Of a stretch of 64,000 nucleotides of DNA, positions 26,701-41,700 are shown one piece after another; the first letter of the stretch is position 1; every line of letters begins with the position of its first letter. The stretch spans positions 1-64,000 of the forward strand of contig VWPU01013473.1 of NCBI GenBank assembly GCA_013398955.1, given 5' to 3'. Made by a program: the position numbers and the translations under genes. Under the pieces are notes generated by a model that had not been told where the DNA came from, did not search any database, and worked only from the letters and a program-made list of their open reading frames with translations. Source of the stretch: Callaeas wilsoni. Lineage: Eukaryota > Chordata > Aves > Passeriformes > Callaeidae.

Positions 26701-29700
26701 TAAAAGCATGGAGAATTTGTAACATTTGCTCACTGTTCCCCTACACTACACAAGTTAATTCACAATTTAACTTTCCTCCCCATACATCCAGTATGTATTA
26801 CTCAGCCAACACAGCATCCATCTTAGTTTTGCACTTACACTAACCAAAACTCAAGTATTTTGCTTCAGTTCTATTCTTGCTTGTCATGTAATAGGATCTA
26901 TACCGCTGCTGCTCAGGATGAAAACACTTTGCTATATAAAAATCCTTGTCTGGCAACACGCTCTGCCTTGGAACAAAGAGGTTCTGAACACCATTTTGAT
27001 GGGCATTCCTTAGAAACTATTTGTTCTCTATTGATTATTGTATACAGAAATATTATCTCCACAACTTAAGAGAAAAGAAGAGACCCCTTACCTGATTCCT
27101 GTCACGTGCACTTGTGTACCTGATCTTCTGGATGAAGTAAAATATTAACCATGCTGAAGAAATGATCATCAAAACAATGAATGATATTGACACAAAGACT
27201 AGAGAGCCCCGACTGAAGTTCTTTGGAGGAACACGGGACCCCACTGCTATGGCCATCAGGACAGAAATATTCTTTTCCAAGTAATTCAGGATCTCCTTAA
27301 CCTTCGATTCTGTAATCATGACAGCAACAATGTCTCCAGTTCCTATAAAAAAAGGAAAAAAATGTTTAATTTATATTTAAAATTAACATGGCATGCTGCT
27401 CACAAGATTTTTCCAAATGCACAGCCATTTGACAACTCTAGAGGTTTTAATGTAAGCCATCTATGGCACATGGAACATGCTACTGGGCACTCTACTCATG
27501 CCTTGTCCTTCAAACCCAGATTTTCAAATTAGGGCATTAACATGCAAACTCTCTGCAGCTCCACACATAGTAACAGCTCTCTACTGCTGGTTACACAGTA
27601 CTTCCCACATTGTAATTACCGTGTGCAGTCTGAACTAGCTTTCAAAAGTACATTTGTTCCAGATCTGAAGCTGTGAATACCTAAACAGGCAACTCTCAGG
27701 AAAACATTTAGGAGATGAGTGAGAATATGAGACTATTGCTCAAGCGCCCTTAGCATAGGCAGTGCTGTGGATGTTGTTGGGGAGAGTTATGCAAGTTCCT
27801 CTGCGTGGTTATGTGGCTGCAAAGTAGAAGAGAATTGAAAAAACTTGGCAGAAGTTTGACTGCTGATTTTATCACCCATACAAAGACACGCTTGATAGGA
27901 TTGCAAAGAGGCTGTCAGCTTCATCAGCTTCATTTTCAATGTGCAGCCCATCTGTTTTCATAGTGTCTTGCCTCCAGACTATTTCCTGTCCCAAAGGGAA
28001 AATTATTGGTACAAGGATAATAGGAAAACCATAAGCCTTGCTGAAAAAGAACAAAATCACCTGTAGAGCAGCAAGAGCACCTATGTTTTAAAGCAAAGAC
28101 TCCGTTAAAAAAAAAGGATCTTGAACACAGGGTAATTCTAAGTCCAAAGAAAGAAAAGTTTTAGAAAAACCAGTCAGAAAAAAAAACCCCCTTGTGAAGT
28201 TTCATTCTTATTCACTCAGACTTATTTGCTTCCTATACTAAAAGCCTTTCAAGACCTATTTTCAAAATGCTTGCAAAATCTGCTCATCTGCTTGTTCCAT
28301 CTGCTTGCTCCAATTCACATTCCCTCAGAAAGGAACAGTGTAAGGCAAACGACTTCAGCACCAAGATTCTGGATTTAGAGTGGGTTTAAGCTACAGAGAA
28401 CCTAGTGTGACAGTAGAGAACATGAGGTCCTATTTTAACACAAGGCATTTGTTCAAAGTCTTTTAATCAAAACCTAATTTTTAAGAGGCTACTGTATCCA
28501 CAAAATGATGTTCAAGAGCCAAAAGAACAGCATCTTTGAAATCCTGGGCACAGTAACTCAGGGTGACAGCTACATAATTTTCCAAAATGGGGACTTTTTA
28601 ATAGAGTTGTGAAACAGCCTTAAATGTTCTCTTGTTACTCTTTGCATTCACCATACTAAATAGTAATATTTATAGTCACTATCATCAGTTTTCCTATTAA
28701 GTTCACTAATGTTGGTGATGTGGATTGCGCTGACAGAACTACTCAAAAGAATCAACCTCAGAAATTAAAATTTGCACAATAATTGAAAAAAACATTCCAC
28801 AGCCCTCAAATTGCTTTCCTCAAGAAATTTAAACTTTTCTTTATTTAAAATTGAAATGGCAAAGTCATTCAGGCCTTGTCCTGCTAACATGGGACTGAAT
28901 AGGAAAAGAAAGTTCAGTCTTTTCTTCTGAATATTTTTGAAACAGTGCCACAGTAATTCAAAAGCTTTGAATAGCAATGGAAACTCAACACTATTTAATC
29001 TCTAGTATAGCATAGACTCACACAAGATCAATTTTAATCCAGCTCTCAAGAGACACCTCAGTACCAAGTTTGGTTTCATGCAAAAATAACGAAGATATTT
29101 AATAGACAGCAAATCTCAGAGTAAAAGTCCATCACTAGCTTTATTTTCACGGAAATCTATCCAGATTCCTATTTGTCCAGTTGGGAAGACAGTTTGTGCC
29201 CAGACCTGCGGCACATTTTTACAGCACAAGAGACACTCTTCCTCCAAGATCCTGTACATAGATGCAGCACATGCTCTTGCAACCCCAAATCCCTGCAGCT
29301 CAGATAGTGCAAGATCAATCAACAGCAGATGATTCATACTGCTCGATATTTTCCCCAGACTTCACTTCTGCTCTTCATATCTAGTTCAGACAGAGAAGAA
29401 AAGCAGGGAAGGGTACAGGAGGACTGGATTCCCTAGAGCACATATTCTGCTAAGCTTCCCCAGTAGGAAATTATTTGCACTGAGAAATTATGTTAGTATC
29501 AAAATATCAAGCTGAAGCACTCAATGTAATATTCTAACATGATTTATAGTTATCTGCAAAGCAAAGACGACAAAGATCTTCTGATACTAGTCCAGATCTA
29601 TCTGAATCCAAAGCTGAAGCCTCCACCTATTCCCTGCTGCCCAGGGAATGTGACAAAGCTGACAATCTGTCACGCGTTTTATATAAAGCCCAGCACAATG

Positions 29701-32700
29701 GGAACCTCTGGCATCGCTGCAAAGTGATTTGCATTCCAAATGACTCAACTGGGAACAGCCAAAGTGCTACTGCTGCTTCTGACCCCGCCAGAGCCAAGGA
29801 GAACTGCAGAAAAGAAAAATAAATTGTGTCTGTTTAACATACTGAAGCTCAGTGGAAACTGGGACTTGGTTCATCCGTATTTTTGTCAGGGGCATCACCC
29901 TAAATAATTTTAGCAAGAACTCCCTGTTTGAGAACAATTGGGGGCAGGAGGAGACAGTGACTCATTTATTTTAAGCACCTTGAAACCTTGTGTTTCTGAA
30001 ACTTTAGCAGAAAAAAATCCTCAGGTGAAGACAGAAAGACTGTTTGTGAAACTCAGAATATGGTCTTACTCCATAATCTTACGAAAAGCAATATTCTCCT
30101 CAGCCAAGAACACAGTGTCCAGAGAAAAGAATCTGGATTGCTTACTAAAGCCAATGAACTACACATGGAACCACAGATGACAAGCTAGGACAGACGGTAG
30201 GCATAAGATAAATATTGATGCCTGTAAACATAAATCATTTAATTGCTATCATCTAAGCCCAGGCAGCTCTTTCTAGCTTGCAATTTTACCATGCGCATGT
30301 TTAATTAGGATAGTTATACAACTCTGTGTATGAAAAGAGATGAAGTTGTGACTAATCATTAAATCTGTGTAATGTTATGTTGTGAGAGCAGAAGAGAGAA
30401 GAACTTAAAAGCTGAGAAGACATTAAAAACAAGTCTATGGGAAAAACAGCAACGTCCAGAAGTTTCCTGTAGAGCTCGTAAGGAAACTGCTTTGCTCTCT
30501 CACTGACCTATTCACATCTCCTGGCAATTCTAGAAGAGCACACTTAGAAAGTCAACAAAAAGTCATCTCAAAGACACATTACCAGTGTCATCACAGGCAA
30601 ACATTTGTGGTGCTTTTGTTGCATTGGGGATTTTTTTGTTTGTTTGCTTGGTTGGGGTAGTTGTTGTTGATGATGATGGTTCTTGACTACCAAATGTTTG
30701 TCTGAAGCTCAAAATATGGATAACTACGTCCAGGATGCCAAGCTGAAGCTGAAGACAGGCATGGTTCAAAGAGCAGACTTCAGACAACTCCAGCCCACCT
30801 AGCATCCACCAGAGGCTGCAGGGAATGGCAGCCTGGCAAAATGCAACTGCCAATCAGGCTGCAATGCTTCAACCACCTTCTGCAGATGGGCAGGGCAAAA
30901 CCTTAGATCCCATCTCGAGTGTGGAAAGTGTCCAACCACCTGTAAGAGACACTGAACAACTGTGATTTGATGCAGCAAGGTTTGCAGAGAACGGAGAATT
31001 AAGTCAGATACTCATAACAAAGGTCAGTGATTTGCTAATGGCTGATATTTTAAGCTAAAGTCCTTGCAATAAGTCTCTGATAGTGGCTGCTGATGCTGCA
31101 GACACAGCATGAAGCACACAGACTGCTCTCATCTCATGCTTGTGAAAGAATATTGTCCTCTCTTTAAACAGCAGAGAAAATTTAACTGCAACTGAATCCT
31201 TTTATCACTTCTTTCTGAAAAACCTAAACTCGGCACACATTTACCTGAATAATTCTGCTGGTGAAAATTTCAGAGTACTTCCTTAGAAAACAGAAATAAA
31301 TTCCCCATTTCCTGATAAAGGTAAAAAATGATCCAGACAGTCACCTGAAAGCTGGATTCAGGGCATAATTCAGACGTTGAAATGCCACAGCCTTTCTGAG
31401 TGCAGCAATAGGATCATCATCGTGATAATGCAATTGGAAATAAAACTGCCCATCTTCACAAACCAGACTTCCCTATTCTTCCATTAAAATCCTGTAGCTG
31501 TGTGCTAAGCATTTCTGAATGCATTGTATCAGAAATAAAAAGACAGCAACACCTACTATTCAGTACCCTGGAAAGGGATCAATCCTATTACTGTTAGCAA
31601 CAGATTTCTTAGAATAACATTAACTAACAGTAAAACCACTCCAACAATTTGGGAGCCCAGAAAATGACAAAGAAAGCAGCAAAGCACTAATGAAAGCTCT
31701 GGCCATATACGAAATTTTGAGAGACTGATTTTGAGTTCTGTGAAAACACCAGAAGATATCTGAGCTGCATGAGAGCAGAGGTGGAAGGAAGGGTTACCTC
31801 TGCAAGGGAAAGGATTCAGCCATACAGGATATAATCCATGGAACCCGTGAGGTAAAGGATAAGGGAAAGGCATACTGACCTGTATGCAAAGCTGTGCTGC
31901 TAGAAGTAGGCTTGGGGAGAACTGTTTAAAAATAAAAATTCCATGGCACAACAGTGGGGAGACCCACAAATTTATCAGGTACCTTAACATTTTCACCTGA
32001 TAGAAAATAAAGAAATTCATTGTGAAGAATAACTCTTACATTCTAAACAGGTTTATGGGAAAACAGACACCAAGAGGACGAGCCTTGGCATATCTTCAGA
32101 GTCATTAAAACCGGTCTAGCTGCACATATTTTTATTTTGATCTAATCAGAAAGCAAACAAGAGCACATCCAAGCTGTCAACACATGAGCAATCTCAAGAG
32201 TAGAATATGTTGTTTGAGATGTCCCAAATCAAATATTTCTAAAACAGAAAAAGCCCATAATATTTGACAGTTATTGCATTCTAAACAAGACAAGAATTTA
32301 ATGCCAAGAATATACATTAATTTCAAAATGAGACTGATAGCATTTTAAAACATTCGTCTTCCTGTTGCCTTAATAATATTGAAAATGTTGAATTCTTGCC
32401 TGTAAGTAAACATTGACTTCAGGATGCCTATTTTATGTAGTGTCAGACACCAAAAGAGATTTTAAAAATTACCATGAGAAAAATCATAAAGGCCAGCAGC
32501 ATATGAAACTATTACCCAAAAGTCTGGCTTTCACAGGATGCCTCAGTTAAATACTACCAGTGGAACAACTTGCCATCCCAAAGCACTGAGCAGGTATTTG
32601 CAGAAATCACATTTCCTTGCTGCACAAACCTATGCAAAACAACCTAAATAAAAAAGCTTCTGATATTAAAACCTGAATTCTGTCTACTCAAGAGGACAAA

Positions 32701-35700
32701 GAAGTAGGTATTTCAAGTTCATTGAGGAACAGGCTTCTATGGAATATTGTCAATGTGAGTCCGAAGAACACTCACAATTTTTCTTTGTAGGAAAAAGAGC
32801 TTCAACAGATTTTACTCTGTCAGGGAAAGAGAGGGTCCTGCTCTGTGCCCTCTAAATATGATTATACACACTTCAGTGTTTTGCAATGTGCCAGGCACTG
32901 CCGTACTGCAGACATAATGGACCATCACAAAGTCCTGCTCCTTTAAGAAAAGCAGGCATTGGTTGAGGCACAAGATTAGAAAACCAGAAACAGCAAGCAC
33001 AGCTTTTCAAAGATGGGTGTGACACAATTAAATTCAAAACAAATATTAAAGCTTAATTGGATTCTTATTGTGCTAGCCTGTAGCACATTAAGTCCATAAG
33101 TGATAAATAATGAATTTATAAGCCCATCCTCCTTTGTTAAACAAGAAACAATGCCTCAGAATAATGCCCTTGCCGTATTTTTTAATCAGCTTTATAATCT
33201 ACTCTGACCAAGAGCTCCTAAAAGGAGAGCTAAGTCGCAAAATCAATTGAGAAAACTGTTGGGCTGTATTTAGATGACAACTGCTGACACATTATTTCAT
33301 AACCCAATTGCTCTATTCTAACATTCAGGGAAATGTTTCTTAAGGAGAAATTTGCATACAATCAAAACAGGTAGTCACAGCCACATCCTGATTCATTCAC
33401 AAGTCCAAATCCTGCTGAAACACGTGAGCTGGGGAGCTACGCCCCTGGATTTCCTCAAGCTTGCCAAGGTCAAGCTGTCTCTCTCCTACACCCAACACAC
33501 TCCAGAACACCAACACTCACAGCCTCTCAAAGACACAACACAACATCAGCATGTACAAAAGATGCGTTGGGCTTTGGCTTCTCTGCAGATCATTTACTCT
33601 TCACCCGCCTCACCCAGGGAGCTCCTTTCTATCTTCCATCCCAAGTCATATGACACCAAGCACTGCTAGAAAAATTAAGATCCTCTGTTAAGCTACAAGA
33701 TGCACCCACATATTTTGTTAGAGCCCCACAAGTTCCAATATCTCTGCTCAGTGTTTAAATATGCTAGTTCAATGCTTCTGATGGGCAGCAGAAGGACAGA
33801 CCCACGGCTGGGCCAAGAAGGGGAGAGAATTTATAAATCCCTAGAATTTGAACTGCAGCAGAGTTTCCCCAGAACGGTAATGACATTGGGTTCGGGGGCC
33901 TGGGGTTTCTTGTGCTCCCCTCCTTTGAACTGCCTTGACAATTCCACTTATATCACATATCCCCTTTATCTTCTGGGAATTACATTTATATATATATACA
34001 TATTTTGTGCATGAGACCTTTTGAGTTCTTTACAGTAGGAAAAACCAAGCCTAGACATGGGAAAAGCAGACAGATGTTGCAATGACTTTACAGACATTTC
34101 ACACACTTTGCTCTCTTAGCAATGCTTCTTTGCATCTGCTTGCACTACAGTTTTATCTTTCTTAAAGGAAACGGACATTCCGCCTAAATAATGCCGGAAG
34201 AATAAAAAAAGCTGGGCACAAAGAAGTGTATCACTTTATCATCTCCTTTCCACTATTTGTGCACAGATTTTTTTTCTTTTACTCACATTTTTACATGGCA
34301 TTTAACCATGTTTTATGTCAAGTATACTGATTCGCAGTCTCTTTTAAGGAATAAATACTTCTATTGTTAAGGTATTAGTATGCTAACAAAGTAGACCAAA
34401 TTTTATATTCAAACCTTGAACAAATGCAAATTAACAAAAAGCTGAAGGATCACTTTAAGCTTTGACTAGGGAAATAGTGTAATTCTAACACATTACACAT
34501 CACTGAAAAAAAACTGTGTCACAGTTTCACACATTTCTGAAATATCTATGTCCGCCTATCTTCAGAAGATTTTTTGCTAATTTTTTTTGCTAATATTTTT
34601 GCTAAGAAAATAACTTTTCTTCACTTTCTATACTTCTGAACAATGTCCAAAACCCGTTACAGTGTTACATTCTTGATTCATCAGTAATATTAATGCAGTG
34701 TAGACCTTACTGGTCCATTCATCAATGTAAGACATACTTGGATTTTAGTAATTGTCTCTTGCATTCTGTAGTGTGACCACGTGCTAGCAGGTGACTTTCA
34801 TTTTTCCATTTCTGGATGGCAGTTTGTATTCTCACTAATGGATGGTGCAGCTGAAAAACCCAGGAATTTCTAAAAAGCTCAATTTGTCATGCTCATGTAT
34901 TTTCTTCTACAGACACACAACTTCTGCACAGATCTATCAATTTGGACATGGACAGTCATTCCAAACAAATTCAGCAAAGCACAAAAGAGAAATGGCAAGA
35001 CAGCCTTATCCAAGGACACTACAAAATATTTTGAGAGATCTATAAATAGCATATTCATAGATTAATATCATAAATTTGGTTCTACTGAGTCCATAGATAT
35101 GGGGAATTACTCTGATGCTGGAGCTCAGACTTTGGATAAGAAGAAGAATGTAATTACTTACAGTCACTAACAGTCTCGTGGGCCTTTTCACAGTCACAGA
35201 ACTAATTACCCTTTCAGCTGGCTGAGTTAAAATGAGCCTGACTGCTGTTATTTCAGTTGTGGATGAGGCATGTATGACACAGAAACACTGGTAAGGAGCT
35301 CTGCAAGGCACCAAGGCTATGATGGCTCTGTAAAGGGGTTTCCCTGGATTGCCTTGAAGAGAAAAGTGCTTCCCTATGGTCCAGAAAGAGCACATCAAAC
35401 ACACTCCTCTCCACGTCTCTAAGTGTCAGACACCTCCATCTACTGTGTGACAGATTCTCCTGATTGATAGACCTCCAAGGAGTGTAGTGGGAAACAAGAT
35501 CAACAATAAAGCTGATGACACTCATCCTCCTTATTTCCAATTAGCAAACATAAACAAAAAATAATCAAATATATGTAAACTACGGTTAGACTATTAATTG
35601 CTTTGCCTTTTTAAAGCTTCAGCTTTAATGACTCAGCTCTTTCCTTTTCACTAATATTCTAAGATAAATTAATAATAATACATTTTAATAACAATATCAT

Positions 35701-38700
35701 AATATACAATAAAATTAGTTTTGACCTGTAGATTAAAAGTAGGTCTCAGTAATCCAGGGCAAGTTTTGCAGTGGATTTGGTACAGAGCTAAAATATTCGT
35801 CAGCACACATTTGTGCAAGATAATCTGCAGTGCACCCCGCCAGAGCTTTCACGCATCAGTTCAGCTCAGAGTTACATAAAGAGACATTTGTGAGAAAAAG
35901 GCAAGCAGCAGAGTTAAGAGATGAGCTGCTCAGGGATCAGTGCCACAACAGAGGACAGTGGCACTTCCACCGCCAGCTCTCTGCAGTCTATTGTACCCAC
36001 TCGGAACGAGGGCAAGAACGTGGAATAGCCATTAGATGGCAACAACTTCAAATTGCTTCCTGTCCCTCCTGCCTCTGACCCACTGACCTAAAACAATCCA
36101 CAGAACATACAGGCAGTTTCAGCACAGTTCAAAGCAAGTACAGCCCTTGCTTCCCACGCTAGCGTGCTCTGTAAGTGAACAGAGGTCCATGAAAAATCCT
36201 TCCCTTGGAAGGAACCTGCTTCTGGGAGCCCATGCTGGACAACTCTTGTACAGTGCCACGGCAGGGGAATGTCCCCTGTGCACATCATGGAACAGAAACA
36301 CCTTCCTCCAGAAAATTAATGAGTTGTTTCTTTAGGAGAGCAATGAAGATTGATCTTGATGACGTCTACATCTTGGTTCTGAAGACCTTAAAGGATTTAC
36401 CTGTATCAGGTAAAGAGTGATCTGTTTCTAAAACAGATCTTCTAAAAACAGTGTTACATCTGAAAAAAACTTCTAAAAACAGTGTTATATTAGAAGTTGT
36501 TTATATACTTCTGGAAACTTCTTAGATGCTGATAAACCACAGTTACTGGAATCCAGCAAATTCATTTTGACACTCTCTTCTGTATGTGTTTTTCTTTTTC
36601 TGTCTATATTTGTTCCATAAATTCTAAGCATGAAATTTGAACTTCAGAGGCTTGTTTGGCTTATATCCTTTTCCATAAATCCAAATAAAAGTCTAGATTT
36701 TAAGAGAGAAATTCAATATCATAAAATCATAGAATGGTTTGGAAGGGACTTTAAAAATTCTCTAGTTCCAATCTCCCCAAATTTAACTATTTTGTACTTA
36801 ACAGGATTGTCTCCACCACACACAAACAAAAACGGAATTAAAATGTTATTTAACCTGCGTTTTCTTCCTATTCCCATAACTGCTTAAAAAGGAGACAGCT
36901 ACTACATATTTTCTCCACCACACAGGCTCTTTTTTACATTAGACAGTATCAGTTTTGCTTTAAGAGAAGCAGCAAGCAAAACCACTCATAAAACTGCCTT
37001 CCTGCCAGTGACATCATAGTCTAACATAACCTGTGCTGGGAGAGGTGTCCTTTGCTTAGGTTGATAGAAGACGTCTACAGGATTGTGTAAAATAAGTATA
37101 GAGTAACATATGGATATGCATAAAGAAAAGAAAATAATATTGCAAATAACATTAACAGAAGAACAGATATTTTAAAAAAAAGTTGACCAATTGCTGAAGG
37201 TCATTACCTACTTTAAAACTCAAAGGTGAAAACAAAGGGGCAGAGATTTGGTGGACTATGACACAAGAGAAATCAAATTCTGCTATTAGCAGCAGAAACT
37301 GTTCATTTGACACAGTGATGCCAGACTGATTCCAGAGTGACAGTTGTTATCCAGCCACCAGCAGGAATTGCCATTCCGCTAAGAAATATTTTGAGTACGA
37401 ACAAATTTCCATAAGAATAAAATTTTCAAATGTGTATCCAAGCATAAAATAGCTTGGATAAAATATTAATCCTAGAGGTGAAAAGTGCTTCCTAAGCTCT
37501 TTTCACAGGGAATCACCTCTCTGCAGGTGGGCAACATACATAAATCTGTGTAATGTGTTATTTATTTTTACCACAGACACTGTCTAAGCAGGTGATTGGA
37601 ATTCATGCAAATATCCAAGCAGGGAAGCTTGCAGTTCATAGTGTGCATTATAAGCAGTTCCTGCTTTCCTCTCTGCTTCACCAGGAAGATAGAATATTTT
37701 TAAGGCTTGATATACAGCAGTACAAAGATTATGTTACAGTAATATAAAATAACACATGGTCTACTTTCTCCTTTGTCTGTGGAAAGAAAATACAAAGTCA
37801 TTAACTTGGTCATGATAACACAGCTGCAAAATTATTTTGTGAAGACTGCATTTTTAAAGAAAAGAGGAATACTGCAGAGCAATAGACATCCCATGGAGCT
37901 AACACCAACTCGGTGGCTCACCTTCATCCTCACTTGCTATCAACTCTAACACATATTAACTTAATCAGTGCAGAACAGCTATCAAATACACAGGGTCAGC
38001 TCCTCTCAACCTTTAGGGACACAAAATACTAAAGAGAAGTGATGTAGAGCACTGGAATATCTAATTAGCTAATATATCTAATCACACAGAATCAATTAGA
38101 TTGGAAGAGACCTTTGAGATGTGGTCGCTCACCACCTAAAAAGCACACAAGCAGTGATATGGTTGAAAAGGCAGAAACAGGAAGACCAGGGAATGAGTGC
38201 AAGTCTGCTTTACACAGTGTTAGAAGAGACTCATCCTGTAGGCATAGGTTCAGGAATCTACCTCCCACTTGGAATAACTCTGAAGAAGGGGAATGCTGGA
38301 TTCCAAACCCTCCCTGTGCTGAGGCCAACAGCCAAGGACTAGTCTACATCTCAGCTACACACACTGGCAGTTCCTCCATCAGCCCACCAGGAAGTTATCT
38401 GCAGGAAGCTCTGCAAAGTGATTGCTGAGGAAATCCCTCACATGTCCATAAAGCAATCAAAACAAAGGCTGTGGAGCAATATTGCTCATTACAGGTGCTA
38501 CTTCAGTTCTAGAAAATTATTTATAGCTTGTTACATAGTTTGAACACTTAAAGTCCAATGTTAATTTTGAGATAGAGCCTTCAGCCCAAACCAGGGCAAA
38601 TTCCACAGCATACTGAGCATATGCACCTAAAACCCAGTATCTCAAATACACAAAGATGAAATATGTATCATTTCCAGTAATTACATTAAAAAAAAAATTT

Positions 38701-41700
38701 ACCACAAGTGAGAGTACATATTTGGAACTCAACATACTGAAGACAGTATTGGTCTTGTCCCCAAATATCAAGTACCTAAACAGCTGCCTGACTACCTTAC
38801 AAGACACTGTTTTACCCACAGCAGCTCTCAAATTTTACATCTTGAGATAGTAACCAGAACTACTTGAGCACCAACCAGAACTACTGGGCCTATTGATAAA
38901 GTTTCAAAGGCAACACACCGGTCTTCTGAGCTGAAACAGGGAGTGAACAAGGATTTCCTAATAAAAGACAGATCCCATCCTACTGCTGTAAAGCAACTGC
39001 CAAATCTAACAGCATTATGAGAAAAAAGGTATTAAAACTATAATCAAACCCATTATATGATTTAACATGTAATAGAGCCAACAATGCTAAAGCTGTATTA
39101 GTAGTAGTAGCCTTTTTTCTTGACACACTGAGGTATTCCAGGCCATGGGAAAACTCACAAATCATTGCTAGAGACTGCAAAATTTACATTCTTACAGGTA
39201 GTTCAAACAGTCCAGAGCTGAAGGTTTAGGAGGGCACTACAACTGTACAGAGAGAAATGGGGGATATATAAAAGGGAAGGTGGCAAAAAATGTTTCATTA
39301 GAATATGGGGCTTTTTGCCTGCAGATTACTTGTAAAAATGTCTAAGGAAGCTACCCGAGATAAAAATCAATTGTCAATAGGATTTGAATTGCTACATGGA
39401 GGTCAAAAACCCCCTGGAAAATTCCTGTGGTATACAGACTTGGGAAGGTCAAACCCCTCTAAGACATTTTCCTTGTTAAAAAAAATAAAGAAACAACCAT
39501 AGCATTTCTTTAGTAAAGCAATTCAATTCCAATTGTGTGACAATATGCAGAGCAATAATTAAGAAATTCTAGTTTCCAAGCAACTCCCTATGCTAAAAGA
39601 GACTGAAAATACTCTTAAAAAAAAAGCAGCCAGCAGTACTACCACCAAATATAGATATGCCTTTTCTGATTAAGCTAAATAGTTCCAAAATGAGAAAACC
39701 TTCTGGAAATTGATAAAGGTAGTTATCAGAATTGCAAAAATAATTTTTAACCAAGAAAAACATTTACATGAGGCTTCGAGCAACAAAAGTTAGTCACCAG
39801 GAACAGTAAAATTTTACACATAGGCCACTGTAAAGGAGAACTCTCTAGAAAAACAGATTTCCAGCATTATTCTAGACAATTTACATAGGCAACTGTCCTC
39901 TAAATCACTGTTTTGTTGATTCCTGTGTGGCACTCAGACTTTCATTTCAGAAAGAGAACCCTCTGTAAACTGTCATTAAAAAAAGCACACAAGCTGAGAT
40001 CCCAAAATACAACTGTTAACATTTGAAGGTCCCCACCAGCCCAGTGAGTTGAAGATGTGCTGCTACAGAATTCTTCAGGTACAGATGCTATGTTAAATTC
40101 TAGATTTTCCATTATATATGTATGTCAGCTTCTCTTCTGCAGAAAGGTTTGAAAGATTGCTCCTCAGATATTACAGGCATTTCCTCACTCCAACACACCC
40201 ACATCCCCACTGCAGAGGAAAGTGTTCCTCATTGGATAAACGTATGCTAAAGGAAAAGAACTTTTCAGAATTATTGGCTTATTTCACTATATTGCATACA
40301 TGCAAATATCATTAGGGAATGGGCTACTCCAAATACCATCTGTCCAATACCAAGGGCTCTTTAGCAATAGTTTACATGGCAAAAGCATTATAGTGCAGAT
40401 TACATTTTATTTACCTTGATGAGTCATGGTGACAGGTTCTTCACTGGATATATTGTTGTAAATGACCACAGCTGTGGCATTGTGTGAAGCTGCTCGCAGT
40501 ATTTTCTCTTTAAATGTACAGTTTCCTCTCTGTAGTAAAGCAATCCAGTGCTTGGTGTTTGGTGGGACCTGGAAACGTGTTCGAGGGTCACAGCCCAGAC
40601 GATCTGCAACTGAAATGGGAAACAAATTTACGCAGATGCCAATTTATTTCAACAGGCAAAAAAACAAAAAAGAAAAATCCTAATTCCAAGTTGCTGAAGT
40701 ACTTAAATGTTAGCTACTAGGAAGCCACTGTCCTCTTGTAAAGAAAGTCTAAAGATAACTGTATTCTTATGAAAAAAAGATTTTAAAAAAAGAAGTCTCA
40801 TGCATTGAAAGCTGTGACTATATGCCCGAGAATCAGGCTCACTAACAAAAGCTATTTTTAACTCCAGTGCAGCTAGAACAACGAATTCACATTCAAATCA
40901 ATACCTGCCTAGAGGCTGAAAAACATTAGAATATGGTTCATCTGCCATAGGCATTTACAAAACAGCTGTTTATCAGTCATTCTGGGGAGTACAAGTCTTT
41001 TTTTTCTTCCTAATGCAGCCATAAATATCACTGCAGTGGGAAGTACAACTAAACAAAGCAGGTTGTGAAAACAAGATTTCAGAGTTATCTGCCATGTGCA
41101 GGCTGCTGTAGAAAAGGACAATATTAAAAGCCGATCTTGTAAAACCCCAGCAGCCAACATCAGCTTTTTACATATGCACATTTTGTCTACAAGGAAATGT
41201 ATTCAAATTCATAGAGAAACCAATGGGTTTTCAAACACAATGCACTTGTCAGCTAAACAGGTATAGATGGTACAAAGGAAGAGCAACAGAAATGGCAAAT
41301 GCCAGATGTCTGAATTCAACAGTGTGCAAAGCTCTTTTGTCCCTTCTGATGGTGTAACACATCCTGGAACAACGCAAAGCCACAGAGCTGTGTACAAAAG
41401 GCACAAAACCCAAGGCAGAAGTAACTTCACAGCAGCTGAAACCGATGAAAGACGGATCTGTTTGCACAACTGGAAACACAGCTTAGTCTGATACACTGGC
41501 CATATTATTAAAGGATTTTATAAATTTAGAGCCAACAGCCGTTTATAATGCAAATATATTTATCCTTTCAAATGCCAAGAGTACAAGAATCTTTGGCTAC
41601 TAAAAATGGTTGCGATAACAGTGACTTTTTCAAGACATAAACAAACAATTTATTTGCATAATAGCTCAGAAAACATTACAGTTCTGCAATATAAGAACAA

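Larger units (their letters stand above)
27343..40414 (-). other. RNF130 intron 2
   Basis: 13.1 kb, AT-rich. Minus-strand CR1 fragments lie near 36.72 and 38.09 kb. A 21-bp direct repeat with one mismatch (36439-36459 and 36470-36490, beginning CTTCTAAAAACAGTGTTA) and a threefold TTTGCTAAT-like motif (about 34,571-34,606) are local. I looked for the mammalian miR-340 hairpin, which lies in an RNF130 intron in human, and did not find its mature sequence. Confidence 0.85.

Noticed and set aside
29116..29337. Minus-strand 73-codon ORF in RNF130 intron 2 with protein-like composition
   Set aside because: No family recognised, and joining it to RNF130 is not needed to keep the frame. A similarity search would decide whether it is a processed pseudogene piece.
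31556..32020. 154-codon minus-strand ORF in RNF130 intron 2
   Set aside because: Hydrophobic composition without a recognisable family or splice sites; one expects some ORFs of this length in 48 kb of intron.
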